From: CADEDV01 sp036383515 | Lineage (GTDB): Bacteria > Bacteroidota > Bacteroidia > Chitinophagales > Chitinophagaceae | Assembly: GCA_036383515.1 (NCBI GenBank) | Contig: DASVOE010000113.1 | Coordinates: forward strand, 1 to 64,000 | Direction: 5' to 3' | Length of the DNA: 64,000 nt | Shown here: positions 18,696 through 27,392 of the stretch, piece by piece | Layout: each line of letters opens with the position of its first letter | Position numbering within the stretch: the first letter of the stretch is position 1 | Translations under genes and position numbers: made by a program | The notes under the pieces: generated by a model | Databases searched by the model: none | What the model was told of the DNA's origin: nothing | The model's input: only the letters and a program-made list of their open reading frames with translations

Positions 18696-19439
18696 TTATT
18701 GCTCCTCTATATATTTTAAAAATAATCTCATCCCTTTTCGTTTAGCTTCGTCGAGCTTATAACTCAAATGAAGGTTATAATACTTTTTCAGATCATATAA
18801 TTCAAACGGTGTCGCCGCCACGATCTCATCAATATGCTCAAGCCCTGCTGCATTAGCTTTATTGAATAGTTCGATAAAATCCTCCGGCAATTGCTTTTTA
18901 CTCACCCACGCTGCAAATACAAAAGGCAAACCAGTGATGGCCCTCCATTCACTGCCCAGGTCATATATAAACGTGGAGATCTTCCGCTGCTCTAATGCCC
19001 TGTCACCGATCACCAGGCCTGCTGTTGTTCCTTTGATCTCTTCCCGATAACTTTCATTGGTTGCCTGTACTATCTCAGGATTGATGCCCCAGTATTCCTT
19101 CATCAGCCATTTTAATAAAGCTACTGATGAACGGCTCTGGTAATCCAGGTATACTTTTGTTATTTCTTTCATCGGCACTTCGCTGAATAAGCAAACGGAA
19201 GCGATCTCTCCTTCCGCACCAATACAATAATTACCCACAATATGAAAAGAAGATAATTGCGGAATAGCAGCAACCGGTATAAGACCCACATCTATTTCAT
19301 CATCAGCCAGCATTTGCGCCAGTTTAGCCGGGTAAGCACCTATTAGTTCAATATGATCTTTGATAGGTGGACGCTCTAATCCATAGATCAGCGGTTTTGT
19401 ATTCAGGTAATTAACGATACCAACACGAATCTTATTCAA
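18696..19439 (-). CDS. mqnA: Chorismate dehydratase (futalosine pathway)
   Basis: This 247-residue periplasmic-binding-protein-like enzyme converts chorismate to 3-[(1-carboxyvinyl)oxy]benzoate, the first step of the futalosine menaquinone route. Family features are RVGIVNYLNTKPLIYGLE at the N-terminus, DVGLIPVAAIPQL, YLDYQSRSSVALLKWL and the GLVIGDRAL segment. The start is TTG at 19439, since no ATG precedes the first conserved strand. A TACCTTTG element on the minus strand at 19467-19460 lies suitably upstream. It stands alone, divergent from purB. Other mqn genes are not in the window. Confidence 0.9.
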   Translation of the reverse strand: MNKIRVGIVNYLNTKPLIYGLERPPIKDHIELIGAYPAKLAQMLADDEIDVGLIPVAAIPQLSSFHIVGNYCIGAEGEIASVCLFSEVPMKEITKVYLDYQSRSSVALLKWLMKEYWGINPEIVQATNESYREEIKGTTAGLVIGDRALEQRKISTFIYDLGSEWRAITGLPFVFAAWVSKKQLPEDFIELFNKANAAGLEHIDEIVAATPFELYDLKKYYNLHLSYKLDEAKRKGMRLFLKYIEEQ

Positions 19440-19445
19440 TTCAGC

Positions 19446-19467
19446 TATTTTTGCGGCAGCAAAGGTA
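19446..19467. promoter_or_regulatory. Divergent promoter pair for mqnA and purB
   Basis: Two TAnnTTTG elements lie back to back. TATTTTTG at 19446-19453 on the plus strand would serve purB (ATG 19499). TACCTTTG on the minus strand at 19467-19460 would serve mqnA (TTG 19439). No convincing TTTG was found at the -33 distance for either, so the assignments rest on the -7 elements and location. Confidence 0.4.
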
Positions 19468-19498
19468 ACGGAACAACCGGCTTCTTTAAAATCAAATC

Positions 19499-20842
19499 AT
19501 GGAACTAACAGCACTCTCAGCTATCTCTGCCATTGATGGCCGCTATCGTAAACAAGTGCAGCATCTCGATGAATATTTTTCTGAGTTCGCCCTCATAAAA
19601 TACAGGGTATTTGTTGAAATTGAATACCTTTTTTTCCTCGAAAAAAAGAAGTTTTTCAAACTATCCCATAAAAGTTCTAAACACCTGCAGCACCTCGCCG
19701 AAGATTTTGGCCTGGAAGATGCGCAGGAAATAAAGCAAATTGAATTTACTACCAACCATGATATAAAGGCCGTTGAATATTTTTTAAAAAATGAACTCGA
19801 AAAAAATGGTGGCAAGGATGCTAAAGAATGGGTGCACTTTGGATTGACATCGCAGGATATCAACAACACTGCGATTCCGCTTCTCTGGAAACATGCCATC
19901 GAATATGAATACCTGCCCGGCTTACTCAACCTGAATACACAATTGAAATTGCTGGCCAAAGAATGGAAAGACATTCCAATGCTGGCACACACCCATGGCC
20001 AGCCAGCCAGCCCCACAAGAGTAGGCAAAGAGATTATGGTATTTGTAGAGAGAATAGAAAACCAGGTAGAACAATTTATCGGTATCCCTTTCAGTGCGAA
20101 ATTTGGAGGTGCCACTGGTAATTTCAACGCACATCATATTGCTTTCCCTAAAATGGACTGGATAAAGATGGGCAATGAATTTGTAACCCAGTTAGGGCTT
20201 AATCGCCAGCAATTCACTACGCAGATCGAACATTACGATAACCTTGCTTCACATTTTGATTGCATGAAGCGTATCAACAATATCCTTATGGATTTTTGTA
20301 AGGATATATGGAGCTATATCTCGATGGAATACTTCAAACAAAAAACAAAAAAAGGCGAAGTGGGTTCATCTGCCATGCCACATAAAGTAAATCCCATTGA
20401 TTTTGAAAATGCAGAAGGTAATTTAAGTATTGGCAATGCCTTGTTTGAATACCTTTCTTCCAAGTTGCCGGTATCAAGATTGCAAAGAGATCTGACCGAT
20501 TCAACCGTTTTAAGAAACATGGGATCTCCCTTTGCACACACCATGATCGCTTTCCGCTCCATTGAAAAAGGATTGGGCAAACTTATCATCAATGATGCAA
20601 AGATCCACGAAGACCTGGAGAACAACTGGGCCGTTGTAGCGGAAGCGATCCAAACAGTTTTACGAAGAGAAAATTTTCCAAATCCCTACGAAGCGCTGAA
20701 AGACCTGACCCGAGGAAACGGAAGAATAGATAAAAAAGCGATCCATACATTTATTGACGGACTCAAGATCAAAGATGATTTGAAAAAAGAATTGAAAAAG
20801 ATCAGCCCGCATAATTACACGGGAATTACACTTAAAATTTAA
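19499..20842 (+). CDS. purB: Adenylosuccinate lyase
   Basis: This 447-residue member of the fumarase/aspartase superfamily cleaves SAICAR and adenylosuccinate in purine synthesis. The conserved blocks are HDIKAVEYFLK, FGLTSQDINNTA, the catalytic-histidine region LAHTHGQPASPTRVGKE, and the superfamily signature GSSAMPHKVNPIDFENAEG near residue 288. The length agrees with the E. coli-like PurB group (about 456). Nothing is unusual in the coding sequence. Downstream is a non-coding stretch holding a diverged tandem repeat. Confidence 0.97.
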   Translation: MELTALSAISAIDGRYRKQVQHLDEYFSEFALIKYRVFVEIEYLFFLEKKKFFKLSHKSSKHLQHLAEDFGLEDAQEIKQIEFTTNHDIKAVEYFLKNELEKNGGKDAKEWVHFGLTSQDINNTAIPLLWKHAIEYEYLPGLLNLNTQLKLLAKEWKDIPMLAHTHGQPASPTRVGKEIMVFVERIENQVEQFIGIPFSAKFGGATGNFNAHHIAFPKMDWIKMGNEFVTQLGLNRQQFTTQIEHYDNLASHFDCMKRINNILMDFCKDIWSYISMEYFKQKTKKGEVGSSAMPHKVNPIDFENAEGNLSIGNALFEYLSSKLPVSRLQRDLTDSTVLRNMGSPFAHTMIAFRSIEKGLGKLIINDAKIHEDLENNWAVVAEAIQTVLRRENFPNPYEALKDLTRGNGRIDKKAIHTFIDGLKIKDDLKKELKKISPHNYTGITLKI

Positions 20843-20864
20843 ACGATAATTGCCCATCTCCTGT

Positions 20865-21080
20865 CAACAGATTTCTTCCTGGCGGGAGTCATCCCCATTA
20901 ATATCAGTGTAAATCACTCCAACCTGCCTGTCGGCAGACAAGTCTGTGTCATCCGTGTTCTTGTATTTCCATTAACTGATTAACATGTTTCCCCAACAGA
21001 TTTATTTCTGGCGGGAATTATCTCCGTTAATATCAGCGTAAATCATTGGAATCCGCGTCATCCGTGTTCCTGTATTTCTG
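20865..21080. repeat. Two diverged copies of an intergenic repeat
   Basis: Unit 1 (20865-20970) and unit 2 (20994-21080) both begin CAACAGATTT, share CTGGCGGGA, TTAATATCAG and GTAAATCA, and end TCATCCGTGTTC followed by TGTATTTC. Unit 1 carries an extra segment of about 20 bases around 20923-20946, with a CTGCCTGTCGGCAG-like palindrome, that unit 2 lacks. A shorter relative (ATCAGCATCATCCGTGTTCC) lies at 43909-43928. No coding frame is supported. Confidence 0.6.
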
Positions 21081-21132
21081 TTCCTGTATTTTTTAGCACA
21101 CTATTTGCCTATTCCCTGTCAAATCCTGGTAA

Positions 21133-21522
21133 ATGAAAACGGTGATCGGGTTTATAGTATTGTTAGTCGTGCTTACAGCCTGCAATAAAGTGGATTCAGA
21201 ATCAAACAGTTTACAGGGCCGGTACATCGGTATTTTCAATCGTACCGGCATGGATACGGCACAGGTCAACCTTATTTTTAATGCAAACAGGTTTGAAGGA
21301 GAAAGTAATAAACAAACCTATCCCGCTATCTGCCGCGGCAGTTATGATATTAATTATAACAGCATTCACTTTACTGATTCCTGTGCCTGGACAGCCAACT
21401 TCGATTGGAGTCTTATTCTTTCCGGTGATTATAATATCAGTTTTAATGAAGGCACAGTGCGGATATGGAAAACAACTGGCAATATCACCGATGAATACTT
21501 ATTGCGTCAACCCACCCGTTAA
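21133..21522 (+). CDS. Small lipoprotein of unknown function
   Basis: This 129-residue protein has a short signal peptide and lipobox (VVLTAC, Cys17), so it should be lipid-anchored. The mature part is beta-rich (GRYIGIFNRTGMDTAQVNLIF, then SYDINYNSIHFTDS) with two cysteines in ICRGSYD and DSCAW. It resembles small Bacteroidota lipoproteins, but I recognise no named family. The 3' end overlaps the GNAT gene on the opposite strand by four bases. No promoter motif is clear upstream, where the diverged repeat ends. Confidence 0.75.
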   Translation: MKTVIGFIVLLVVLTACNKVDSESNSLQGRYIGIFNRTGMDTAQVNLIFNANRFEGESNKQTYPAICRGSYDINYNSIHFTDSCAWTANFDWSLILSGDYNISFNEGTVRIWKTTGNITDEYLLRQPTR

Positions 21523-22028
21523 TGATCCGTTTTACGCCGCAGCATATATAAATGCATTTCCTGGTCATCTTCAAAAAAGGTATCGTACAATACAAATCCA
21601 TTTTTCAGTAATACTTTTTGCGAAGCAATATTTTCAGGAAAGGTGACGCCTGCAATTTCTTCCAGCCCCAGTTTGGTAAACGCATAGCCAATACCTCCTT
21701 CTGTAGATTCAGAAGCATATCCCTTACCCCAATTCTCTTTCAGCAAGCCATACCCTAATTGTATTTTATTCGAATGTTCGATGGGTATAACCGCAAACGA
21801 ACCTACAAACTCGCCAGAGGCTTTTAAATACATACCCCAGCGCCCTAGCCCGGGAAGTGCGTCGTAATCAGTAAGTATCTTTTGAAAAAAGTTATGCGTG
21901 TCTTTTCTTGATTTCACCGGCCGTATATACCGCATCACTTCCTCATCACTGTTCAACCGGTAGAAATCTTCAAAATCATCAGCCGTATAGGCACGAACCA
22001 ACAATCTTTCTGTTTCAAAAATTATCAT
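21519..22028 (-). CDS. GNAT-family N-acetyltransferase (RimJ/RimL-like)
   Basis: This 169-residue protein has the Acetyltransf_3 layout: IFETERLLVRAYTADDFEDFYRLNSDEEVMRYI-type N-terminus, and the acetyl-CoA pyrophosphate loop in LLKENWGKGYASESTEGGIGYAF (an R/Q-x-x-G-x-G/A variant). The IASQKVLLKNGF motif near the C-terminus is typical of RimJ/RimL relatives. It probably acetylates an amino group of a small molecule or protein N-terminus; the substrate cannot be predicted. It is convergent with the small lipoprotein gene. Confidence 0.88.
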   Translation of the reverse strand: MIIFETERLLVRAYTADDFEDFYRLNSDEEVMRYIRPVKSRKDTHNFFQKILTDYDALPGLGRWGMYLKASGEFVGSFAVIPIEHSNKIQLGYGLLKENWGKGYASESTEGGIGYAFTKLGLEEIAGVTFPENIASQKVLLKNGFVLYDTFFEDDQEMHLYMLRRKTDH

Positions 22029-22111
22029 AGAAAAAATTCTACTAACTATTTAAAACTTCTCACTTCCCTCTCACCATTCACACACTTTCAAATTACAAAC
22101 TCTTCCCAAGT

Positions 22112-22124
22112 CCCCCTACGGGGG
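22112..22124 (-). terminator. GC-rich hairpin at the prfC 3' end
   Basis: A five-base CCCCC/GGGGG stem with a three-base loop lies immediately after the prfC stop codon. On the minus strand the context reads CCCCCTAAATCCCCCGTAGG, and the codons before TAA (GCA GCC CCC) belong to the same motif. It may act as a terminator, but no strong U-tract follows. Confidence 0.35.
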
Positions 22125-22126
22125 AT

Positions 22127-23725
22127 TTAGGGGGCTGCCTCTTCCTTATGTATCTCACTCGTAAAATGAAACTCAATATCCGGGTTATTATTCCGCTCTG
22201 TATTCAGAAACCATTCACTTTGCGCCAGGTACACCATATGCCCGTCCTTATCTTCTGCAATATTCGCTTGTTTGAACCGGGAAAACTCTAATAACTTCTT
22301 TTCATCCTTACTCGTCAGCCAGCAGGCTTTATAAAAAGGTAATGAATTAAACACCACCGATGCACCATACTCATGCAACAGGCGGTACTGTATCACTTCA
22401 AACTGCAATTCACCCACACAACCAATGATCTTTTTATTACCGCCAAACTGGGTAAATAACTGCGCCACCCCTTCATCGGTCAACTGCAGCAAACCTTTCT
22501 CCAGTTGTTTTGTTTTCATCGGATCTTTATTCACCACTTCTTTAAATATCTCGGGAGAGAAAGAAGGAATACCGGTGAAATAAAAATCCTCGCCTTCCGT
22601 GAGTGTATCACCGATCTTGAAATTACCTGTATCAAACAAACCGACCACATCACCCGCATACGCATCTTCAATAATACTTTTATCACGGGCCATAAAAGAA
22701 TAAGGGTTGCTGAAACGGACATCTTTATCCAATCGCACATGATGAAAGTATTTGTTGCGCTCAAACTTTCCACTGCACACCCGGAAGAATGCGATCCTGT
22801 CCCGGTGCTTGGGATCGAGGTTAGCATGTATCTTAAAAATAAACCCACTCATCTTATCCTCTTCCACACCCACCGGGCGAACGGTGGTCTCCCGGCTGCG
22901 GGGTGTAGGCGCTATTTGAATAAACGTATCCAGCATTTCCTTCACACCAAAATTATTGATAGCGCTGCCAAAGAAAACCGGCGCCACTTTACCGGCCAGG
23001 TAATTGGCCACATTCAGTTCACCATGCACCCCATCCACCAGTTCCACATCTTCCCTCAATTGTGCTGCATCTTTTTCGCCCAGTTTCTGCCCCAGCACCG
23101 CATCATGGATATCTACCTCCATACTATTTTCATCCGTTCCTTTTGTATTGGCGGTAAACAGCAACAAACTTTTATCATGCAAATTATAAACGCCTTTAAA
23201 TTCTTTACCGCTGTTGATCGGCCAGCTCATCGGGTGCAGGTGAATGTTCAGCTCTTTTTCGATCTCTTCCAGCAAATCAAACCGGTTCTTACCATCCCTG
23301 TCCATCTTATTCACGAAAACGATCACCGGTGTATCCCGCATACGGCATACTTCCATCAGCCGCCGGGTTTGTTCCTCTACCCCGTTCACACTATCTACTA
23401 CCAGTATCACACTATCCACTGCCGTGAGGGTACGGTACGTATCCTCTGCAAAATCCTTGTGACCGGGCGTATCCAGCAGGTTGATCAGGGTATTGTTATA
23501 TTCAAAACTCATCACCGAAGTAGCCACCGAGATACCCCGCTGCCGTTCTATCTCCATAAAATCGCTGGTCGCATGTTTCTTTATCTTATTGCTCTTTACC
23601 GCACCAGCCACCTGTATGGCGCCCCCAAACAGCAGGAATTTTTCTGTCAGTGTTGTCTTACCCGCATCCGGGTGACTGATGATCGCAAAACTGCGGCGGC
23701 GCTGTATTTCGTTGTGATATTTCAT
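22127..23725 (-). CDS. prfC: Peptide chain release factor 3
   Basis: This 532-residue translational GTPase recycles RF1/RF2 after termination. The GTPase motifs are G1 SHPDAGKTTLTE, G2 around QRGISVATSVM, G3 DTPGHKDF and G4 VNKMDRDG. The length fits the family (about 525-530). I start at ATG 23725 (MKYHNEIQRRRSFAII), not at the in-frame ATG 141 bases upstream, because the added residues are translated intergenic repeat and the family starts here. The C-terminus (KEEAAP) runs into a GC-rich hairpin motif. A long open frame on the opposite strand is a shadow of this gene. Confidence 0.95.
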   Translation of the reverse strand: MKYHNEIQRRRSFAIISHPDAGKTTLTEKFLLFGGAIQVAGAVKSNKIKKHATSDFMEIERQRGISVATSVMSFEYNNTLINLLDTPGHKDFAEDTYRTLTAVDSVILVVDSVNGVEEQTRRLMEVCRMRDTPVIVFVNKMDRDGKNRFDLLEEIEKELNIHLHPMSWPINSGKEFKGVYNLHDKSLLLFTANTKGTDENSMEVDIHDAVLGQKLGEKDAAQLREDVELVDGVHGELNVANYLAGKVAPVFFGSAINNFGVKEMLDTFIQIAPTPRSRETTVRPVGVEEDKMSGFIFKIHANLDPKHRDRIAFFRVCSGKFERNKYFHHVRLDKDVRFSNPYSFMARDKSIIEDAYAGDVVGLFDTGNFKIGDTLTEGEDFYFTGIPSFSPEIFKEVVNKDPMKTKQLEKGLLQLTDEGVAQLFTQFGGNKKIIGCVGELQFEVIQYRLLHEYGASVVFNSLPFYKACWLTSKDEKKLLEFSRFKQANIAEDKDGHMVYLAQSEWFLNTERNNNPDIEFHFTSEIHKEEAAP

Positions 23726-23734
23726 AAATGGCGG

Positions 23735-23766
23735 CAAAGGTAAGGCAGAATCCTCAGCCTGACGAA
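23735..23766 (-). promoter_or_regulatory. Candidate prfC promoter
   Basis: On the minus strand TACCTTTG (23742-23735) matches the -7 element. TTCG (23766-23763) lies exactly 20 bases farther upstream, one mismatch from TTTG. The -7 element ends only 9 bases before the ATG, implying a very short or absent 5' leader. Confidence 0.45.
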
Positions 23767-24027
23767 GAGAGAAAATCCTGCCTGCCCCGACGCATGTCGT
23801 GGGAGCCTGACGAAGGAGAGATATGAACCCAGCAGCATTACTATTAGCATCTTTGTTGCGTCGCACTCTTCATCGTTCGGTAATTCTATTGGGCATTTTG
23901 GAAGTCTCCTTCCTTCTTTTGAATTATCTTCAATTCGAGTTGTTGGTGAGTGGAAACACCAACAGCGGCGTAACAATAAGTGATGCGATAAAAGGTTCGT
24001 GAGGAGACGAATCTTGGCCGGATGTGG
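23756..24027. repeat. Intergenic region with short direct repeats and a hairpin
   Basis: AGCCTGACGAAG followed by AGAGA or GAGAGA occurs at 23756 and 23804. From 23925 a TATCTTCAATTCG segment is followed by a hairpin (arms 23939-23948 and 23957-23966, core TGTTGGTG/CACCAACA, 8-base loop). The same 13-base lead-in precedes a different hairpin at 29205. No gene is supported in these bases, although prfC's over-long frame covers the first part. Confidence 0.55.
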
Positions 24028-27003
24028 TTACTGTTTTATTATTTTAGCATACGCTGATGCTCCATTCTTTCTTCTGAGTACGATCATATAAAACCCATTC
24101 GGCAAAAAACTCATTGTTTGTGTGATGTTTGTTTGATTAGCAAGCGGTCGAACAATAACTCTGTTTCCGACGTTAGTAAATAATTCAAAGCTTATCCATC
24201 GGTCAGAAAGTTTCAAAGAGTCAATTATCAATTCCTTATGAACTGGGTTGGGATATACACGTATATTAGACTGGTTTGCTGAAACAGGAGCTATACCGGT
24301 CGTTAGATTGACAGTAAATGTGAGCGCCGCACTTGTAACAGTAATAGGATTTATACAGGGTAATGAACTTGTTAGTTTCATTCTGATCTTATGTCCTGTT
24401 GCAGCCGGATAATAATCCACTATGGAATCAGTTGCTGCAAATATGTCTTTCCAGCCGGTGCTATTTGTGCTATCCTGCCATTGAAAGCTTGCCTGGCTAC
24501 CACCATTTGTAGTGATAGCAATCAAAGTAGTTACTTGGCCGGTCGCGACGGTTGTACTGCCCGATAAAGTAATGGCCGGTGTGACAATAGGAAGAACACT
24601 GTAAGCTGTATCTTTTTGTTTCGTTACAGTAGCGTTCACGTATTGTACCCTGACAAGATGATTTCCGACTGGTGTTACTCCTGAAGTAAAATAAGTAAAG
24701 CTGCTATCAACGGATGAATAAGAAATGGGGGAGCCATCCTCGGTGATTGTAATAGTGACATTTGGTGGAGGGTTAGCCAACTTCCCTTTTACTGCGGAAC
24801 TATTTTGACATTTGTTACTAACCTGTCGAACATCTGGCTGAGGTAAAGCGGTAAGATTATAACCAGCAACATAACATTTAAAATTCGCGTTGACAAAGAC
24901 ACCCCCTGCATAAATAGAATCTCCATTTACAATAACTGAATGAATATAATTATTCGCAGTTAAGCTTTCCGTTCCGGTTCCTACCTGGGTCCAGACCGAC
25001 CCGTTATATTTTAAAACGGTTCGGCCGAGAAGATTGCCGAAGCTACCTGCTGCATAAACATTTCCAGAGTTATCAAGAGTCATATCACCGAAAGGACCAT
25101 CCAGCACTATTCCATTATTACCACCGATCCTTGTCCACGTTGTGCCATCCCATTTGCCGAGTGCACCAAACCCGCCACCGGCAGTTATACCACTTCCATA
25201 TACATAAATCAGGTTTGGATTGACGACTGCGATCTTGCCAATTGCATCAGCGTTAAGAGCGCCGGTATTTTCGGTCGGCCCCAATGGTGACCAACTTGTT
25301 CCATTCCACTTGGCAACATATGCAACGAATATATTTATGGTCGTAAAACTTCCCGCCGCATAAACATTGCCTGAACCATCCAGAGCAATTGTCTGTATAG
25401 AACCATTGGCATTCAGACCATTTAATCCACCTAACTCACTCCATGTGTTTGTTGCTGCGGTCCATTTTGCAACGTAACATCTACCACTTGAGTTTGTAAA
25501 TGCTCCACCCGCATAAACATTGCCCTGAATATCTACAGCTAATGTGAAGATCGGGCCGTTTGCATTTAATGCATTCAATCCGCCTAACTCACTCCAGGAA
25601 CTGCCGTTAAATTTTGCTATATAATATTTTCCTAAACCAGGACCACTACCATTTGTAAAAAAACCGCCGACATAAATATTACCTTTCGCATCACTTGTAA
25701 GTGTGCGAATAATATTATTTGCATGTAATGCGTTTGTACCACTTCCTGTTTCGGTCCACACCGTTCCATTCCATCTTGAGATGCTGCGACCAGCGAAACC
25801 AAAGCCAAAAGCTCCGGCGGCATAGAGATAATTATTGATGTCTTTATGAATAACATTAATATCGCCATTAGCATTCAGTGAGCCTGTACCACCAGACCCG
25901 GTTTCAGACCAGGTGTCTGTACCAGCATTCCATTTTGCTACAAACGTGTATGAGGCACCATTTGTAAAAGAGCCAGTTGCATATACATCTCCGGAGCTTA
26001 GCCTTATTAATGAATTGATGACTCCGTTTGCATGTAAGGAGTTTGCACCTGCACCAAGTTCTGTCCAGTTGGTTCCATTCCATTTTGCTACATATTGACC
26101 TGCCGAATTTGCAAAATTGCCCCCTGCATAAACATTGCCTGAACCATCCGCGATAATTGTAACGATCCAATCGCTTGCGTTCAACGCATTGGCTCCGGTA
26201 CCCAATTCAGCCCATGCTGTTCCATTCCATTTCGCCACGTATCTTTTATTCGTTGCATTCGTAAATTGTCCGCCAGCGTAAACATTGCCTGCCGGATCAG
26301 TAGTAACGGTTAGGATACCCGAGTTTGCGCCTAATGCATTCACACCACCTAACTCACTCCATGAAGCGCCATTCCATTTGGCTACATAGCTCTTGTTATT
26401 AGCATTCGTGAACCCCCCTCCGGCATATATATTGCCGGATGCATCTGATGCGACAGACCAAATGAATCCATTTGCGCTCAATGCTCCCAGCCCACCTAAT
26501 TCAGACCAGGTTGTTCCATTCCATTTGGCCACATATTTTTTTCCGACCGTGTTGTTGAAACTTCCTGCTGCGTATATATTCCCAGCCGGGTCAGTAGTTA
26601 AAGAATATATTACTCCATTTGCATTTAGTGCATTAGCACCGCTTCCAAGTTCGGACCAACTGGTTCCGTTCCATTTTGCTACATATGCAAAATTGTTGGC
26701 GTTAGAAAAAAAACCTGCGGCATATACATTTCCTGCGGCATCAGTAGTAAGGGTGTTAATGGCGCTATTTGTGTTGAGTGTTCCCAATTGGGTCCATACG
26801 TTGGCTTGCCATTTTAAGACATTATTTCCAACCGCAGCATATACAATCGTTCCGGTAGCATCTTTGGCAAGCGCATTTATTTCTACAGTATTGAGGGCGT
26901 TAACAACGTCCGATTTTATTTCATTCCAGCCCGACTGAGCGTTTGTGATAAAGACAGATAATAAAAAGTGAAGGAAAATAAAGACAGGTTTAATGATTCT
27001 CAT
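24028..27003 (-). CDS. Secreted beta-propeller-like repeat protein with T9SS sorting domain
   Basis: This 991-residue exported protein has an N-terminal signal peptide (ends near TNAQSGW). More than ten repeats of roughly 45-55 residues follow, built around GNVYAGGxFTN, YVAKWNGTxWSELG and ALNANGxI, up to about residue 720, and are probably a propeller. An Ig-like segment (about 740-900) comes next. The C-terminal type A sorting domain begins IRVYPNPVHKELIIDSL and ends FYMIVLRRKNGASAYAKIIKQ. T9SS would export it to the cell surface or medium. Function is unknown; a binding or structural role is plausible. The repeats are similar at the DNA level, so copy number may vary between strains. Confidence 0.88.
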   Translation of the reverse strand: MRIIKPVFIFLHFLLSVFITNAQSGWNEIKSDVVNALNTVEINALAKDATGTIVYAAVGNNVLKWQANVWTQLGTLNTNSAINTLTTDAAGNVYAAGFFSNANNFAYVAKWNGTSWSELGSGANALNANGVIYSLTTDPAGNIYAAGSFNNTVGKKYVAKWNGTTWSELGGLGALSANGFIWSVASDASGNIYAGGGFTNANNKSYVAKWNGASWSELGGVNALGANSGILTVTTDPAGNVYAGGQFTNATNKRYVAKWNGTAWAELGTGANALNASDWIVTIIADGSGNVYAGGNFANSAGQYVAKWNGTNWTELGAGANSLHANGVINSLIRLSSGDVYATGSFTNGASYTFVAKWNAGTDTWSETGSGGTGSLNANGDINVIHKDINNYLYAAGAFGFGFAGRSISRWNGTVWTETGSGTNALHANNIIRTLTSDAKGNIYVGGFFTNGSGPGLGKYYIAKFNGSSWSELGGLNALNANGPIFTLAVDIQGNVYAGGAFTNSSGRCYVAKWTAATNTWSELGGLNGLNANGSIQTIALDGSGNVYAAGSFTTINIFVAYVAKWNGTSWSPLGPTENTGALNADAIGKIAVVNPNLIYVYGSGITAGGGFGALGKWDGTTWTRIGGNNGIVLDGPFGDMTLDNSGNVYAAGSFGNLLGRTVLKYNGSVWTQVGTGTESLTANNYIHSVIVNGDSIYAGGVFVNANFKCYVAGYNLTALPQPDVRQVSNKCQNSSAVKGKLANPPPNVTITITEDGSPISYSSVDSSFTYFTSGVTPVGNHLVRVQYVNATVTKQKDTAYSVLPIVTPAITLSGSTTVATGQVTTLIAITTNGGSQASFQWQDSTNSTGWKDIFAATDSIVDYYPAATGHKIRMKLTSSLPCINPITVTSAALTFTVNLTTGIAPVSANQSNIRVYPNPVHKELIIDSLKLSDRWISFELFTNVGNRVIVRPLANQTNITQTMSFLPNGFYMIVLRRKNGASAYAKIIKQ

Positions 27004-27392
27004 ACAGGCCGAATTTTATTAAAAATAATTCTTTAAAACAAGAGTACGAAACTTTTGACAAGCTTCACGCCGTGGTTGGTGTTTTCACCAACCACATGAA
27101 TCAATAAGCCAATTGCATTACGCTTAAGAAAGTCCTTTAAATCGGGTGGCGGTTCTGTAAAAGCACAATATGTTTCCTGTAGCTTAAGTAAATAAAATAC
27201 CATGGTTGAAGTGTTTAATGCTATCTTACCTGGTCAACCGGTTTTCTTCGCAGACGAGTGCTAGGTAAATGATTACAAAGACTACTTAGCAAGTGAAGAC
27301 TATCAGGCAACGATAAAAAATTAATTAAGAAATAAAAAGAAAAATGTATTTTGAGTCACCAGGTACAAATGCCTTCACAAACCCTTTCCCTC
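27004..27392. other. Intergenic region between divergent surface-protein genes
   Basis: This 389-base region contains a perfect hairpin with arms GTGGTTGGTG (27072-27081) and CACCAACCAC (27086-27095) around a TTTT loop. It also holds the 15-base direct repeat CTTCGCAGACGAGTG at 27246-27260 that recurs at 30783. An in-frame TTG at 27351 could extend the downstream gene but adds no signal-like sequence. A TATTTTG at 27347-27353 may be part of a promoter. No gene is seen. Confidence 0.55.
27072..27095. repeat. Perfect 10-bp hairpin of a dispersed family
   Basis: Arms GTGGTTGGTG and CACCAACCAC pair perfectly around TTTT, preceded by CACGCC. Related but less perfect elements are at 23939-23966 (minus strand CGCCGCTGTTGGTG), 35707-35730 (decayed, CACACCGTAGTTGG) and 40775-40812. 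The location upstream of both divergent genes argues against a simple terminator here. Confidence 0.6.

Noticed and set aside
19543..20127. A 194-codon open frame opposite purB
   Set aside because: It is antisense to the highly conserved purB sequence, with Ser/Cys-rich low-complexity translation; a shadow of the real gene.
22505..23743. A 412-codon open frame opposite prfC
   Set aside because: It lies entirely antisense to a clear RF3 gene, has no recognisable domain, and is rich in His/Arg/Tyr as expected from the reverse of a conserved gene.
23726..23866. N-terminal extension of prfC
   Set aside because: The extra 47 residues translate intergenic direct repeats and a promoter element; RF3 proteins begin at MKYHNEIQ-like sequence.
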